Source: Stratiolaelaps scimitus
Taxonomy: Eukaryota; Arthropoda; Arachnida; Mesostigmata; Laelapidae
Direction: 5' to 3'
DNA: 64,000 bases
NCBI GenBank assembly: GCA_019614645.1
Contig: JABWDB010000004.1
Coordinates: forward strand, 10,106,001-10,170,000
Position 1 is the stretch's first letter. Each line of letters opens with the position of its first letter. The translations under genes and the position numbers were made by a program. Shown here one piece after another: positions 1 through 11,231 of the stretch. Under the pieces are notes generated by a model. The model saw only the letters and a program-made list of their open reading frames with translations, ran no database searches and was not told the DNA's origin.

Positions 1-3000
1 TGGTGATTTGCTAAAAGTAATACACTGCATCATAACAGGCATGACAACAACAGATCGCCCTCTTTCGTCTGCCACCGAGGTACAGCAGCGGACAACATTC
101 AACCGCAAAGTTAATTATAGGATATAAATCATCACTATGTGAATATCGGCGTATCACAACAAGCTGCCGGAGAACGCGTTCGTCATGAATCTCTCATCCC
201 GCTAAAGAAGTTTACCTTCGCACGAGTCTCCGATCAGAGGGAAATCAGGCATAACACAGGATCTTGGCTCAATAGAAAACTTGTAGAATTTGAATCGTGA
301 CCAGAGATCAACAACATAATTCAGCGTAAAAAAAACTGAAAAATAATTCACAAATGAGTCAGGATTCGGATGCACTTGGTGGTGTGTGTGACCTATTTTT
401 TCTTAGCTAAAGAATACGACATTTTGGCTAATACTTCAACGTTGTGTTTTTATTAGAGACGAGCAATTCAATTCGATCATGGGTCAACAATAATGTATTG
501 TATGTATAAGAATTAATAATCGATAACAAAAATCCTCAATCATCTGGTCATTATTCGGTAGTTTTCAGCTTAACAAGAACTAACTCAATAGAAGCTTGAG
601 CTTCAAGCCGTAGTTCTGTCTTGGTTACAATCACGGCCTTGACGGGAGAAGCTACTATCTTCTACTTCTTCTGAGGGAGGGTGAGCATTTGCCGAACATT
701 TTTGGCGACACGTTTACAGCGTGCAATTGTCACCCAATGGTGCAATGTCCTGAACGAAATAACGCTATAACAAAAAAAAACACGTGGGATTTCCGGAATC
801 AGGAAATAGAGGTTGAGTGGCAGTAATTTTTTTATCCTTTAGCTGCTAATGCATATCAGCGAATTTTGCAAACACCATCAAGGGCAGGTATCGTGTTTGT
901 CTATATACTGTTTCCCCTACGGCTGAAGTTTTGAAGAACCCCTTTAACGTTCAACGATATTTCACTGCACCAATGTGTATACGATCAAATCAAAACTACC
1001 TGTCGATTGGTGGTCATTTATTCCAGTTCGTTGTTTGGTGCCATAAAGTTCGTTAGCGTTATCTCAACAGCATCATCCGCTGTCTCGATCTGGCCAATGA
1101 CATCACCCAGTTGCCTGTTATTAGCTTGACTATATGTGTAAGAATAAGGTGTTTGAAACCCATAATGTTTCAAAATGATATGTTCACTTTGACTCCAGTG
1201 CTGACAGTGTCCAGGTCGCTCGATGGTGCAATCTTGTACCCAATGTTGAATGGCAGTCCGCACCAAAGCGGCCAACAACGGCAGAAGACCGATCAGACGG
1301 CAATAGCCAACACCAGCGTGGCGCTGTCGGAGCCCTTCTAAGAATCGATGAAAATCTGTAAAACTCCTTCATTCTTTTTCTGGCACCGTTCAATCACCAC
1401 CGCAACAACAAAGACCATCTCTGCGTCAACAGTAATTCGCCACTATTACGATATACATATATATATATATAGGTATTCAGACACGGTCGTTTCTATTGCA
1501 CCACTGTCAACGGCACGCCGCCACCGTCATAACGCACTACCTCGCGCGAACGCCTGCCATGCGGCGAGCGGCACCGACGTACTTTTCTTTTGTTGCAGAG
1601 TCGAGAACTTTACCAGAGTTTGCCCCTATCAGCCGGCACTGGGATGTCCCGCCACTTGGAAGAACAACACCACATCCGAACCAGCTCATCTGTGACCATC
1701 GACAGCAACCGCAGCAGCAGATGACTACCGCGGCCACATCACACACATGCACACACACACCGACAACACAGCCAGGTCGGTCGCTCTATGTGTATACCGA
1801 TGGTCGGGCGCGCAAGTGACCAGTACATACAAGTAACATTGAAATGCTGCTGCTGCTGCAATATTTATGTTGCTGATTCGTTGTCCCCGTGCGCAGGCTG
1901 TGTGTAAGCTCGCTTGCGCGTACCGAAGCGTCATAGTGGGCGAGCGAGGAGGACGATGAACCACTGTTTCCCACCGGGCCGCTGCTGCTGCTGTCATTGA
2001 GCGCCAATTTGAAATGAAGTTCAAGGAGGGAGGCCCCGCAGTTCGGTCAGAGGGTTGGTGGCGTTCGTCATCGGAGAGACCAGCTCTCCGCTATTGCCCT
2101 GGAGACTGAGTCACCACATATTGCCAACGGCGAAATCGCCACCGCTGGGTACCGCCAGTCAACAGTACTCTGACTGGCTTCGCTGCCCTAGTCGCTCCGG
2201 CCGCATGGTCGCGACAACAGCTCGGCAGTTTCAGTCGTTCTGGACGCACGCATCGATTCGACCCGAACCTGGCAATATCAGTGTGGAGATACTGTACTCA
2301 GCTCACCAATGAGATTGTAACCAAGCATTCGCATATAGTGATTGTAACAGTCGCTGTCCGGCTGACAGCGAAATGTGTACGTCTTTCGGTGTCTAGAAAA
2401 GGATATCGTGTTGCAGTAGTGATTGGCGAAGGAACATTGAAAAGCAACTAAGATGCCTAACCTGCAACAAATTGAACGGAATATCTCAGCCAGTGAACTG
2501 CTTAATGTCCAGGGCGGAGGAGATGTCATCGTTGGAAGTACCATAGCGTTCAGATCCCTTCGAGGCACAGTCGGCCAATCGGTCATCAATGAGTTGTGGC
2601 TGATCGTCTAATAGCTGTGATGTGTGACACCACATTGCAACATTACATTATTGTGAAAAATAATGAATTAGCTGACATAGACTGAATCAAAGCTGATCTA
2701 AGTCAGCATTTCGATTACAGGGGTCAACAAAAATACCTTCGATCGGTTCACCTGAAGGTCAATCGAGGTAGGTTGGCATGAAAATATTTGTAATATTAGA
2801 AGAATTTGCTTATCAATATGGCAAACGTGGTATAGTCATATATATTACGATGAGATTATTACTATTATCATTATTGCCGTGTTATCTGTGCGTGAAACTC
2901 GCTTAACCCACTACCTAGTTAGGTGAATCACGTAAATTAAGAGAGGGAGAGCAAGCGATCGTCCCTGTCCGTAACGCACTCAAGGCACACTTCTGGATAA

Positions 3001-4506
3001 CCATAGTTTATACGTATGCGTTGCGACTCATCGACAGGCCATCGCGTTTCCCCTTGGACACTACGCGCACATTTATACCCGAGGGTCTCAGTTGAATGGA
3101 TGAAAGAAGCGTGGCCGAATATCTCAGGCAGCTTCTCCCATTGCCCATTCATAAACAGAGTGATTCATGATCGTACCTGTATTAGAAATATAGATTTGGC
3201 AACAGAGAAACACAATAAGGTCTTTCCCTCACTGTGCAAACACAGGCAATGGCCCCGCTTCCCCCAGAACCATGACGGCCTTGGATTGACAACCTGCCCC
3301 CCCCCCCACAGTGTTTCAATAATTATTTCATATATGAACACACACAATTAGTATATATGCGTGTGAGTATAATAGACTTCATCGAAGGTGGGCATCAGCG
3401 TTTTTTTTAATAGTACTCAAAACCTAGAGGATGCTGACAATAAAAATGCATATCCAAAGTGCATAACCGCTACCAAACTCGATGTAAGTATTATTCTATA
3501 CGTGATATTTACCCCTTCAGAGCATCAATAACGTTTAACCGACATGATCGGCGTATGCCGGCTGATCAAATTTCGTTCATCATGGTTTAGCTATCACGGG
3601 TTGGATCGAACGACAAAGGAAATAGCAAAGCACGGTCAACTTATTAAATGGTGTCGAAAAAAAATCGGATTATTTTACTGAATATATATATATATATGGG
3701 AGTCAATCTTCACGTGAGTGAAATTCTTCACAATAGATCTGAAGAATTACCTCCACCTCCCAATTTCGGCCTTCCCACCTCTCGGTGACATTCCCACCGA
3801 AAAAAGACAGAATGGGATCAATCGAATAAATCTCACTTTCATTTCGATGAGAGGTCCAGCTTGTCCGAACCGAGAAACGACATTTATTAGTTTTGATCGC
3901 ACACCTCCTTCTTTTCACGGCCGAGCCTACTTTATTGCCCATGCTGTGGTTATTCACACATTGATAGACAAGGCTAAACCAACAAGTCAGTCTGACGTCT
4001 CAAAGCAAAAGCAGCAGAGACGTCAGCGAGCGGTGCGCGCACCCTTGCCGGGTCCTTTGAACGCGGCAGCCGTCATCGCAGGGGGGGGCGAAGATCTGGG
4101 CGGCTGTGGCGGAAGACGGCGGAAGGCCTCGTCGGAGCACTTGCCAACAATAACGGCTGGCGCCTGGGACTCTTGGCCGCTCGGTGAACAAGCTGCCGCA
4201 TGTCGGACACCGTTGTAAATCCTCTTTCACTGCTTTACCGCCTCGGACGCTGCTGTGCGGTGAGGTGGTGCTATGTAGGCCGCAGAAACGGCTGTTCATT
4301 CCGAGTGCAGGGAAAGCTGGAGCATGGATCCGCGCGCCTGGGGCAGGTATACAACAAATCATTAGATGATCAGGGCGTTTCGAAGTCTGTTTCGGCGAAC
4401 GACATCGAATTCTCGATGATTTACTAAAATAGGTCCTTCCTCTGGATATTGATGATCATCTGACCTCATGGCAGATTTCGTATCGCGCGTATATTTCACA
4501 CAGCAA

Positions 4507-4529
4507 ATATATATATATATATATATATA
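4507..4529. repeat. (TA)n microsatellite
   Basis: An uninterrupted TA dinucleotide run of about 11 units in AT-rich DNA. Confidence 0.9.
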
Positions 4530-6420
4530 GATGACTGAAATAGAAAAACAAGAACTAGGGCGTGAATCGTAAATGGGAACACGTGGAAGATGGGGACAAG
4601 CGTTTGGATGATACGCTCCTCAACATGTGAACAGTATTTAACGATGAAAGATAATAAGAAAATAATGGAAGACTGCAGCGTTTTTGTATGTTGTTTGCTC
4701 TTTGCTAATCAACAACTAATGTGGCTAACTCTCCACTGAGCGTTCCGAAATTGTACATGAAATTAAAATAGGGATAGAAGCATTACAAAGTGGAAATCCC
4801 TTTGAATATTTTCAGTATATTTTCATAAAGTCGCAAAATAATAATTATTATTATTATGAACGAACTTCATTAATCGACGTCACATCTGATATATATATAT
4901 ATATATCGTATACTGAATGTTATGATATTCTATTTTTGTTGTATCAAACCTTTTCCGAAATTGATCTACTTTTCCGGTGTCACCCAAAAAATCGCTTGGA
5001 GAAAAGCAGTGAAGCGAACCACAAGCACTAATTCAAGGTAAAAGTGCGAACATCCGTCGACGCAGGAAGTGGAGTAGCCATTTCCTTAACCGAATGCAAC
5101 ACGAACGAAAACACTATCTTTGAAAAGAGCAAGCAGATAATGCTGGCCGCTAAGAGTATCCACTTAGATATCGTTCTGGCCAAGAGATCAAATGACATCA
5201 TTCCCAGAAATGTGGCGTTTCTATGTTTTTAATGTTTTTGCCCAGACAAAAGATCAAGTGGCTTGGGAAAAACTTGAAGGGACATTCGTGTTCAGTTTTT
5301 GTTTCTTGAAAAAAAATTAACTCTATTTCCACTTTTCCACCCCTTTTTCTTCTTCCTTAAGCCACGCAAACTCGGAAAGGTCGATACGTCTTTGTGAATT
5401 CTGTCAGCCCACTGTACCACATCGATTTTACACCCTTGTCACTGTAGTCAACTCAACAGCGGTCCCCGGCTACTCAGCTTTGTTTTTATAATGTAACTCC
5501 TCAACTGTTTTTTTTGCAGTGGACAGATACCAGAATAGCATGTCGGTGGTACCGCAGCTAATACAGTGATAGGGAGCGTTCTATATTTAACTAGAAAACT
5601 TTCACGCCAAAGCCAGGCAGCTTTGAGCACTCATCTTCTTTTTGCGGTTGAATTGTTCTCTCATTACACGCAAACAGCTATGACGGTGCATGCGGTATGA
5701 GCCTCTGTACTTCGTCGTTCAAACAATTTTCAATTTTCACTTGATTTTCCATGAGTGACATGACCATTCATGATGGGCATTCCGATTTAGAGGCAAACAC
5801 TTCAAACATGCGGCGATAATAATATATTTTCGTTCGCTATGCGCCAGCGGCATGATTCTTCCAAAATACTTGCACAATATAGCGTGCAAAGACTTTTTTT
5901 TATCAGGAGCCTGGTGAGCATCGTCCACGCTGTCCCGAAAAGATGTCCGAGTGCCTTAACACCTGCTGGAGAGGATCGCAGAGAGTTCTATGTTTGCGTC
6001 GCAAACATTACGGTCAACTGTTGGGGCTGCTTGGTCGACCCGACCCCAGGGCATCGAACCGTGCGATGACCTTATCATAACACTACTTTTGAAGGCGATC
6101 GGGCGAGCTCGTCCGGGACAGGTCCACCCGTATACAGGGTATGCCGAATCGTCTATCCGCTGTCGCATGGGACACAGCGAGAAATAACGTGTAAAGATTT
6201 GCTAACAAAAAATAGGTGTTACTACCCCCAGTAGTACGTGGCTGTTCAGCCACCGATCGGCGTAACGGAAACACTATTGGCGTCTTGAATATTTAACGCG
6301 ATGGGAAAGTGTTCAATTTATACAAATTGCTATCTGTGGTCGCGTTCAAGGTCGTTTTCGTTGGCATGCCATAACTCCTGATAGACAGAACAACTAACAC
6401 CGTATGTATCTATTTTATAA

Positions 6421-6439
6421 ACACACACACACACACACA
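6421..6439. repeat. (CA)n microsatellite
   Basis: An uninterrupted CA run of about 9 units, less than 100 bases before the large palindrome at 6512-6607. Confidence 0.9.
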
Positions 6440-6511
6440 TCTAGAACACAGGTATATACAAAACGGTATATTCACCCACAAGGAGCATGTATATGTATAT
6501 ATATATATATA

Positions 6512-6607
6512 TGTCTCTGTGTTATCTCTATGATTGTATAGACTGTTATTGTATATATATATATATACAATAACAGTGTATATAATAATCTAGATAACAC
6601 ATAGACA
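6512..6607. repeat. 96-nt near-palindrome with a (TA)n centre
   Basis: The left arm (6512-6558) and the reverse complement of the right arm (6561-6607) agree over 47 positions with about six mismatches. The outermost bases read TGTCT on the left and AGACA on the right. The centre is a TA run. The arms extend well past the TA tract into ordinary sequence, so this is not just a self-complementary microsatellite. It could fold as a cruciform or as a long RNA hairpin. A small foldback transposon is also possible, but no target duplication was identified. Confidence 0.85.
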
Positions 6608-6949
6608 CAATATCATGAGTACTCCGTCACGTCTCCGTAACAAAACGTCTACATAGCACCGTTTTTGCGGTCTCCACGTACCAGCACGTAGTGAAATAAC
6701 TACTGCACCCGTCTTAATCGTTTATTCACACGTGTTTCCAGTCGTCTCCGCACGCTCTTTCAGCTCTAAACAATTTTTTTTTCGAAGAATTCCCAGGATC
6801 GCAATTATCAAGACTTGTCCCCGCACAACTTGCCTGCTCGGCGTCGGCGGTGCCGGCAAATACGCCTGTTCCTTCTGCCCGCGAGGACAAACGAACGGAT
6901 CGTTATCAATTATTTATCTACCTGAAGCGATAATATTCTAAGCATCCTG

Positions 6950-7460
6950 AAATGCCACCGCGAGAATGTCCCCCTTGGCATTCAGTGTCATGGCAAGCCT
7001 GCCGGCTCCTTAGCCACCTGCACAGCGAGCCACTCATCGGAGCAAATTGAGGAGCGCCGAGCGCGGCCGCCGTAGCAGCGCTCAGCTAATAGACAGCAGC
7101 TAAGATCGAGCTTTGCGATTGCGGAGCGGTCGCGATGTCGATGTCGGTCGTATGAACCGAATGGAGAGACGGACGGACGGCCGGCCGTCCGATCCGATGG
7201 GTGAATGCGAGGCGCTTTTTCGTTCTTACACACCGGTTGGCTCCTTTCCTGTCATAATAACGGATCTCGCCCCTCGACGGCGAGGCAGAGCACCCCGGCG
7301 GTCGGAGCGTTTCAGCGACCCCGGCGAACAGCGTCGACGGCAAACACCGCTAGATCTGAGCCGACACCAGTTGTGCCGGCAGAACGGTACCGGCATTTGC
7401 TGAACCGGCAGCTGGTCGACAGTATGAAACGGTACGTTAAGCTGGCTACGATCTACTAGG
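6950..7460. other. GC-rich block, open in several frames
   Basis: This block is much richer in C and G than its flanks and is open on both strands. A plus-strand frame with a true ATG at 7152 runs to a stop at 7403. A second plus frame ends at 7459 with a charged, helix-like tail (around RYRHLLNRQLVDSMKRY). Two minus frames are also open. No start or splice signal favours one of them. It may be a promoter/5' UTR island or an exon. Confidence 0.3.
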
Positions 7461-8063
7461 GAGTGCGTAAGGCAATAGATATCCCCTGCTACTTAGTCGA
7501 GTCGCTACACGAGCAGCCCTACACAGCGGACAGCAGAGTTGCAGCGATATTAACAGCGTCAATGATGGGAAATCATCAGTGTAGGTGAGTGCAGTTGCAC
7601 CGCAAATGATGACATTGGTGGCAAGGAGTTCGATTCGGGCGAATTCAGGAACAAATTCGAAGGTCGTCATTTTTGTCGTTGTCAGACGGTCAGCTACACT
7701 GAGCGATTGGTGCATCAGTCAAGTATTGTAGACAAGACAACGAACGGATACCACAGAATATCAGACAATTCAGCAACGGATTTGTTGTAATTGTTTGTTG
7801 TCTGTGTATGTATTTGAGTGTATATCAAAATAGGGATATCCGCGAGGCTAACAAGAAAGCGGGCTTTCTAGAGGATTATCCGTAGCGCGAACGTGCGTAT
7901 GTAGAAACTCGGCAAAACATCGCCCATTAGCCTGTTGCTGTCTGTGGTGATTCTACGGTTATGAGAAGCAGTCCAGTGGACCAACAGGTCTCTGAAAGGC
8001 GTTCTGCCTTACTCAGGCTCTGACAGCATTTGTTCGATACTAAGTGCGATTCGGGTACGATCT

Positions 8064-8483
8064 TCAAAAAGGATAGTGCAACACAACGAAACGAACACCC
8101 AGAACCTTCGTGCGTGCGGTGTTTGTGGCAGTCATTAAGCCTAATACAGGAATAAAGAAGCAATACATCTTTGATCTGTCTTCGTGTCTGTGTAAACACT
8201 TCACGACGAGTTCACGATGAGCGGGCCACGTGTCGAACAGCTTCATAACGTTCACGATGGTAAGTAGCTGATGGGTTCGTGTTGTTTGACAACGCACCTG
8301 CCTGATGTGAGCCATAATAAAATCAATCAGCATTCGATTATACTCTCTAGTTGATGGAACCAGTCCACATCGACGAATGGAACGCGCGATGATGTGGCCC
8401 TCAAGACCTTCGGTAGCGGTCTGAGTACGATAGCTCGGTGGGGTGCTAGGCGTGTTCGAGATTTCACTCGTAAAAGCAGTCAC
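8064..8483 (-). CDS. Unrecognised open frame, possible exon
   Basis: A minus-strand frame is open for about 139 codons after two consecutive in-frame stops just upstream. It begins at GTG, so it would be an exon or a relic rather than a complete gene. An acceptor-like ACTCAG precedes the codons for TATEGLEGHI, and a good donor (CAG|GTGCGT) follows IMAHIRQ. The internal piece between them is therefore a credible exon of about 40 codons. The frame also continues without splicing to a TGA. The plus strand has no comparable frame. It lies just upstream of, and opposite to, the reverse transcriptase relic, so it might be transposon debris. I recognise no domain. Confidence 0.2.
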   Translation of the reverse strand: MTAFTSEISNTPSTPPSYRTQTATEGLEGHIIARSIRRCGLVPSTREYNRMLIDFIMAHIRQVRCQTTRTHQLLTIVNVMKLFDTWPAHRELVVKCLHRHEDRSKMYCFFIPVLGLMTATNTARTKVLGVRFVVLHYPF

Positions 8484-8992
8484 TCATCAGTGCATAAGTA
8501 ACGCATTTACTGTCTGGTATAGGGGACAGTGTGTACACATACGTTTTGCCTCTTGCTGATGTTAACTGATAAGGTCGACCCGTTGGTGACTGCTTTGTTT
8601 CATTGGTAGTACCTGTGGTGCTGCTGGTGTCAGCTATTGCTAAACCGCTATAAAATGGTGACGAATGATAATCTATTAAAAACAGGTAACTATCATGAGA
8701 ACAGATCAACATCGTGTAACCAATTTATATTTAGTAGCTAAGCTATAGTTCCTTTCCTCTCAGAATGAATTGCTTAGTATTTTTCCCTAATCGATGCCAT
8801 TGGAGATCTGGTCTACTATTCCGGTTAGATATGTTAACAGGCCAGCTGCTCTTCCAATTCATGCGATCTGTCCACCAGGCAAACCAGTACGAAAAGATGC
8901 GATTGATTTCACAAATTGTCAGCAACTTTGCACGTATATATATATAATATATATATATGGCATAAATATGTAGTGTACATCAACTCTCTTAG

Positions 8993-9601
8993 ACGCCACC
9001 TCCCACAGTATCAGTAAAGATCTATGTTGATAATATCAAAATATACGCTCCTGTGGATACGCCTCAGCAGAGATCTCCTGTTCTCCAACAGGCTCTACAT
9101 AATTTCTACGAATGGGGCAGCGCGGCTAAATCGGATGCTATCGGTGTAGCAATGTGCGGTGCTTTATTTTGAACATACGTATGAACTCGAAACAAAAATA
9201 TTCAATACGCAACATAGATCTAAAACACCAAAAAAAGGCTGCCAGAGACTTGCGAGTGATCATATCAACTAGTCCAAAATATTCAGAATACGTTGGAGAT
9301 GTTGCCCTGAAAGCTAGTCAGCGTACAAATTGGGTTATGCGCACATTTACGATTACAGATCCTAAACTTTATGTGGTATTGTTTAAAACCTATGTTCAAC
9401 CTGTAATAACCTATGCTGGGCCGATAAGGGCCAAACAGCCAGCTACGGCTGAGAAGATGTTCGATACAGTTCGAGCAAACACCAGATCAAAGAGAAACAT
9501 AAAAAAACAAATTAATAGCTACGAAAAACTGTGTAAATCACCTGTTCCCCCTGGAGAATATCTCGCCTACTGCATGATCGTATAAACTGAAATTCCATTG
9601 A
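8993..9601 (+). mobile_element. Decayed CR1/jockey-like LINE reverse transcriptase
   Basis: This is the C-terminal part of a non-LTR reverse transcriptase, broken by frameshifts. The first frame (8993-9172) contains VKIYVDNIKIYAPV, a degraded form of the family's (Y/F)ADD active-site box: one aspartate is replaced by Asn and Ala by Val. It is followed by LQQALHNFYEWG, matching the usual 'L..DL..L..W' segment. A frameshift near 9165 leads into the frame that runs to 9585. That frame carries RDLRVIISTSPKYSEYV, RTNWVMRTFTITDPKLY and LFKTYVQPVITYAGPI, the typical thumb-region blocks. It ends with SYEKLCKSPVPPGEYLAYCMIV, matching the family's YEERL...SLE.RR block. A second shift places YKLKFH just after it. 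The catalytic residue is altered and the frames are broken, so it is not functional. Neither end of the element could be found. Confidence 0.82.
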
Positions 9602-10096
9602 GGCAGTGAAGGCAAACGTTTTTTCACAACCCACAAACATAACAATAACCCACCACTCAAGACATTATATCAGCAACATTCGCTTCATAACGTTTTCTGA
9701 ACCTCGATGATGAATCACTATTCTTTGCAAGCGTGAATCAATCTTTTCCACTTGATTTGCACAGTAAACGACACCCTAAAAATGCGGCAGTCAGGTTTGA
9801 GTGAATTAGCTTTAAGTGTTCCACTAAAAATTGCCTCTGTGGCGAAGCATTTTCACAACGTGCATGAAATGATGTGACTTATAGTTTCACAGCACAAATA
9901 CACTGCTCCTTTAGGTGGCACCTCCGTGTTCATAATCTGCCATCTGCTTACTCACTTTTCTTGACACCAGTGTCTGGACGATACCGAGAACTCTCATGGA
10001 TTTCTACCCCCCAAAATCGAGTTCCCTCGTCTTACCAATGGCTTTTGACGCATGCTGCCGAAAGTGGATGTACTTCGTGCACCTTTGCCGCATCGT

Positions 10097-10273
10097 TCAC
10101 CAATCATATCGCAAAGCTGATAGGTCCACACTTGCCGTCTCTGTGTAGCGATAACAGTGGGTACCGTTTAGATGTACATACATTATTTTGCAGTCTGCAG
10201 AGCTGTACATGTTTTCGACTACAAAATCGATCTTGTCTAAACTATACTGGGTTGTGATCGTCCCAAAGCACGC
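10097..10273 (-). CDS. Possible terminal exon, unrecognised protein
   Basis: On the minus strand a strong acceptor (CTTTTAAGGTTTCAG) is followed by 58 open codons and a TGA. The peptide begins ACFGTITTQYSLDKIDFVVE, continues with MYSSADCKIMYVHLNGTHCY, and ends SALRYDW. It has an ordinary globular composition with two cysteines in the second half and no low complexity. A donor-like AACG|GTACCC lies inside, so the exon could also stop after VHLN. A competing plus-strand frame (9874-10257, GTG start) has no splice or start support. I recognise no family. The lack of a nearby AATAAA weakens the terminal-exon reading. Confidence 0.25.
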   Translation of the reverse strand, partial: ACFGTITTQYSLDKIDFVVENMYSSADCKIMYVHLNGTHCYRYTETASVDLSALRYDW

Positions 10274-11100
10274 CTGAAACCTTAAAAGCGGAACACACCA
10301 GGAAGATACTCCGTGTAAGCAATATCTCGCTGCACTTTAAAGACAAGCGGGTATATGCATTCCAAGTATATGAGTGAGTGGGTGTGAGTCAGCCAGACAA
10401 ATCTATTATTAAGTATATTAGTGAGTGGCAAACGATGCAACTAGAAATTCAGTCAGTCAGATCGGTGTCTCGTCCGACTCAATAAGATGAGCCCAGCTAG
10501 ATCACTCATCATGTCACTTGATCGATACAGCGCATTCGTTTAAACAAAAACTTGTTCAAAACGATGTCTTTATGTCGATGCGCAAGATTCTCTTCGCATA
10601 GTTTCGCATTTATAGTTGCACTGATTACGCCCGTAGTGCTATCTCGTTATAGTCATGGCGACGCTCAAGGATAGATAATGAGAGAATAAGCAGAGAGCGG
10701 CCCGTCGACAGCTGAGGCTAGATCACGCTATTAAAGGCTCACCCCTTTGTTCTATTATAGTTCCTATCTCCTGCCGGAACTTGGTCGCACGGCAGAATAA
10801 CGGCGATAGTAAAAATGATAAATTAGACAGTGTACACAATACCACTACGTCTGCTAGTAGATCGTGTTACCCAGCCGGGGCATGACCACATCTGCGCATA
10901 CAATAGAAGTAGACAATATCAGCTATAGCTGCAACAAGACGTAGTCAATTATGAAACTCCCGTTGCTCTAGAATTCTTGTATCCACCATTGCTATTATTA
11001 TTATTATTATTATCAAAACTAGTAGGTAATAGCCGTGGGGCAGAGAAAACACGCAGATGCGTGCAGCTTCAAGGGTTGTCTAAGTTTAGATTCAATATGG
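10274..11100. other. No gene seen
   Basis: I see only short frames and an (ATT)n tract near 10990-11010. It is AT-rich and probably intronic or intergenic. Confidence 0.5.
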
Positions 11101-11106
11101 GCCGTT

Positions 11107-11140
11107 ATATATATAGATATATATATATATATATATATAT
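11107..11140. repeat. (TA)n microsatellite
   Basis: A TA run broken once by GA, 16 bases before the left arm of the hairpin at 11156-11231. Confidence 0.85.
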
Positions 11141-11155
11141 TATCAATGCTTAACA

Positions 11156-11231
11156 GCTACACACAACGAAGAAGTATCAAAATAAAAAAAATATATATAT
11201 ATATGTTTGATACTTATTCGTTGTGTGTAGC
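11156..11231. repeat. Hairpin with 26-bp arms and an A/T loop
   Basis: The left arm (11156-11181, starting GCTACACACAACGAA) and the right arm (11206-11231, ending TTCGTTGTGTGTAGC) are complementary at 25 of 26 positions. The loop (11182-11205) is A-rich, then TA. The arms are non-repetitive sequence. This is either a foldback element or a stable RNA hairpin if transcribed. Confidence 0.9.

Larger units (their letters stand above)
1..6490. other. AT-rich stretch without a recognisable gene
   Basis: I see no convincing coding region here. The open frames are short, and several start at TTG or GTG rather than ATG. The stretch holds (TA)n tracts near 1456-1470, 3682-3697, 4507-4529 and 4891-4906. 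A GC-richer patch at about 4020-4360 is open on both strands without splice support. It is best read as intergenic or intronic DNA. Confidence 0.5.

Noticed and set aside
6030..6075. Possible minus-strand tRNA (B-box-like GGTTCGATGCC)
   Set aside because: No A box upstream and no cloverleaf; an isolated match.
8217..8259. Plus-strand ATG followed by 14 codons and a GTAAGT donor
   Set aside because: It is very short, without signal peptide or domain, and overlaps the longer minus-strand frame at 8064-8483.
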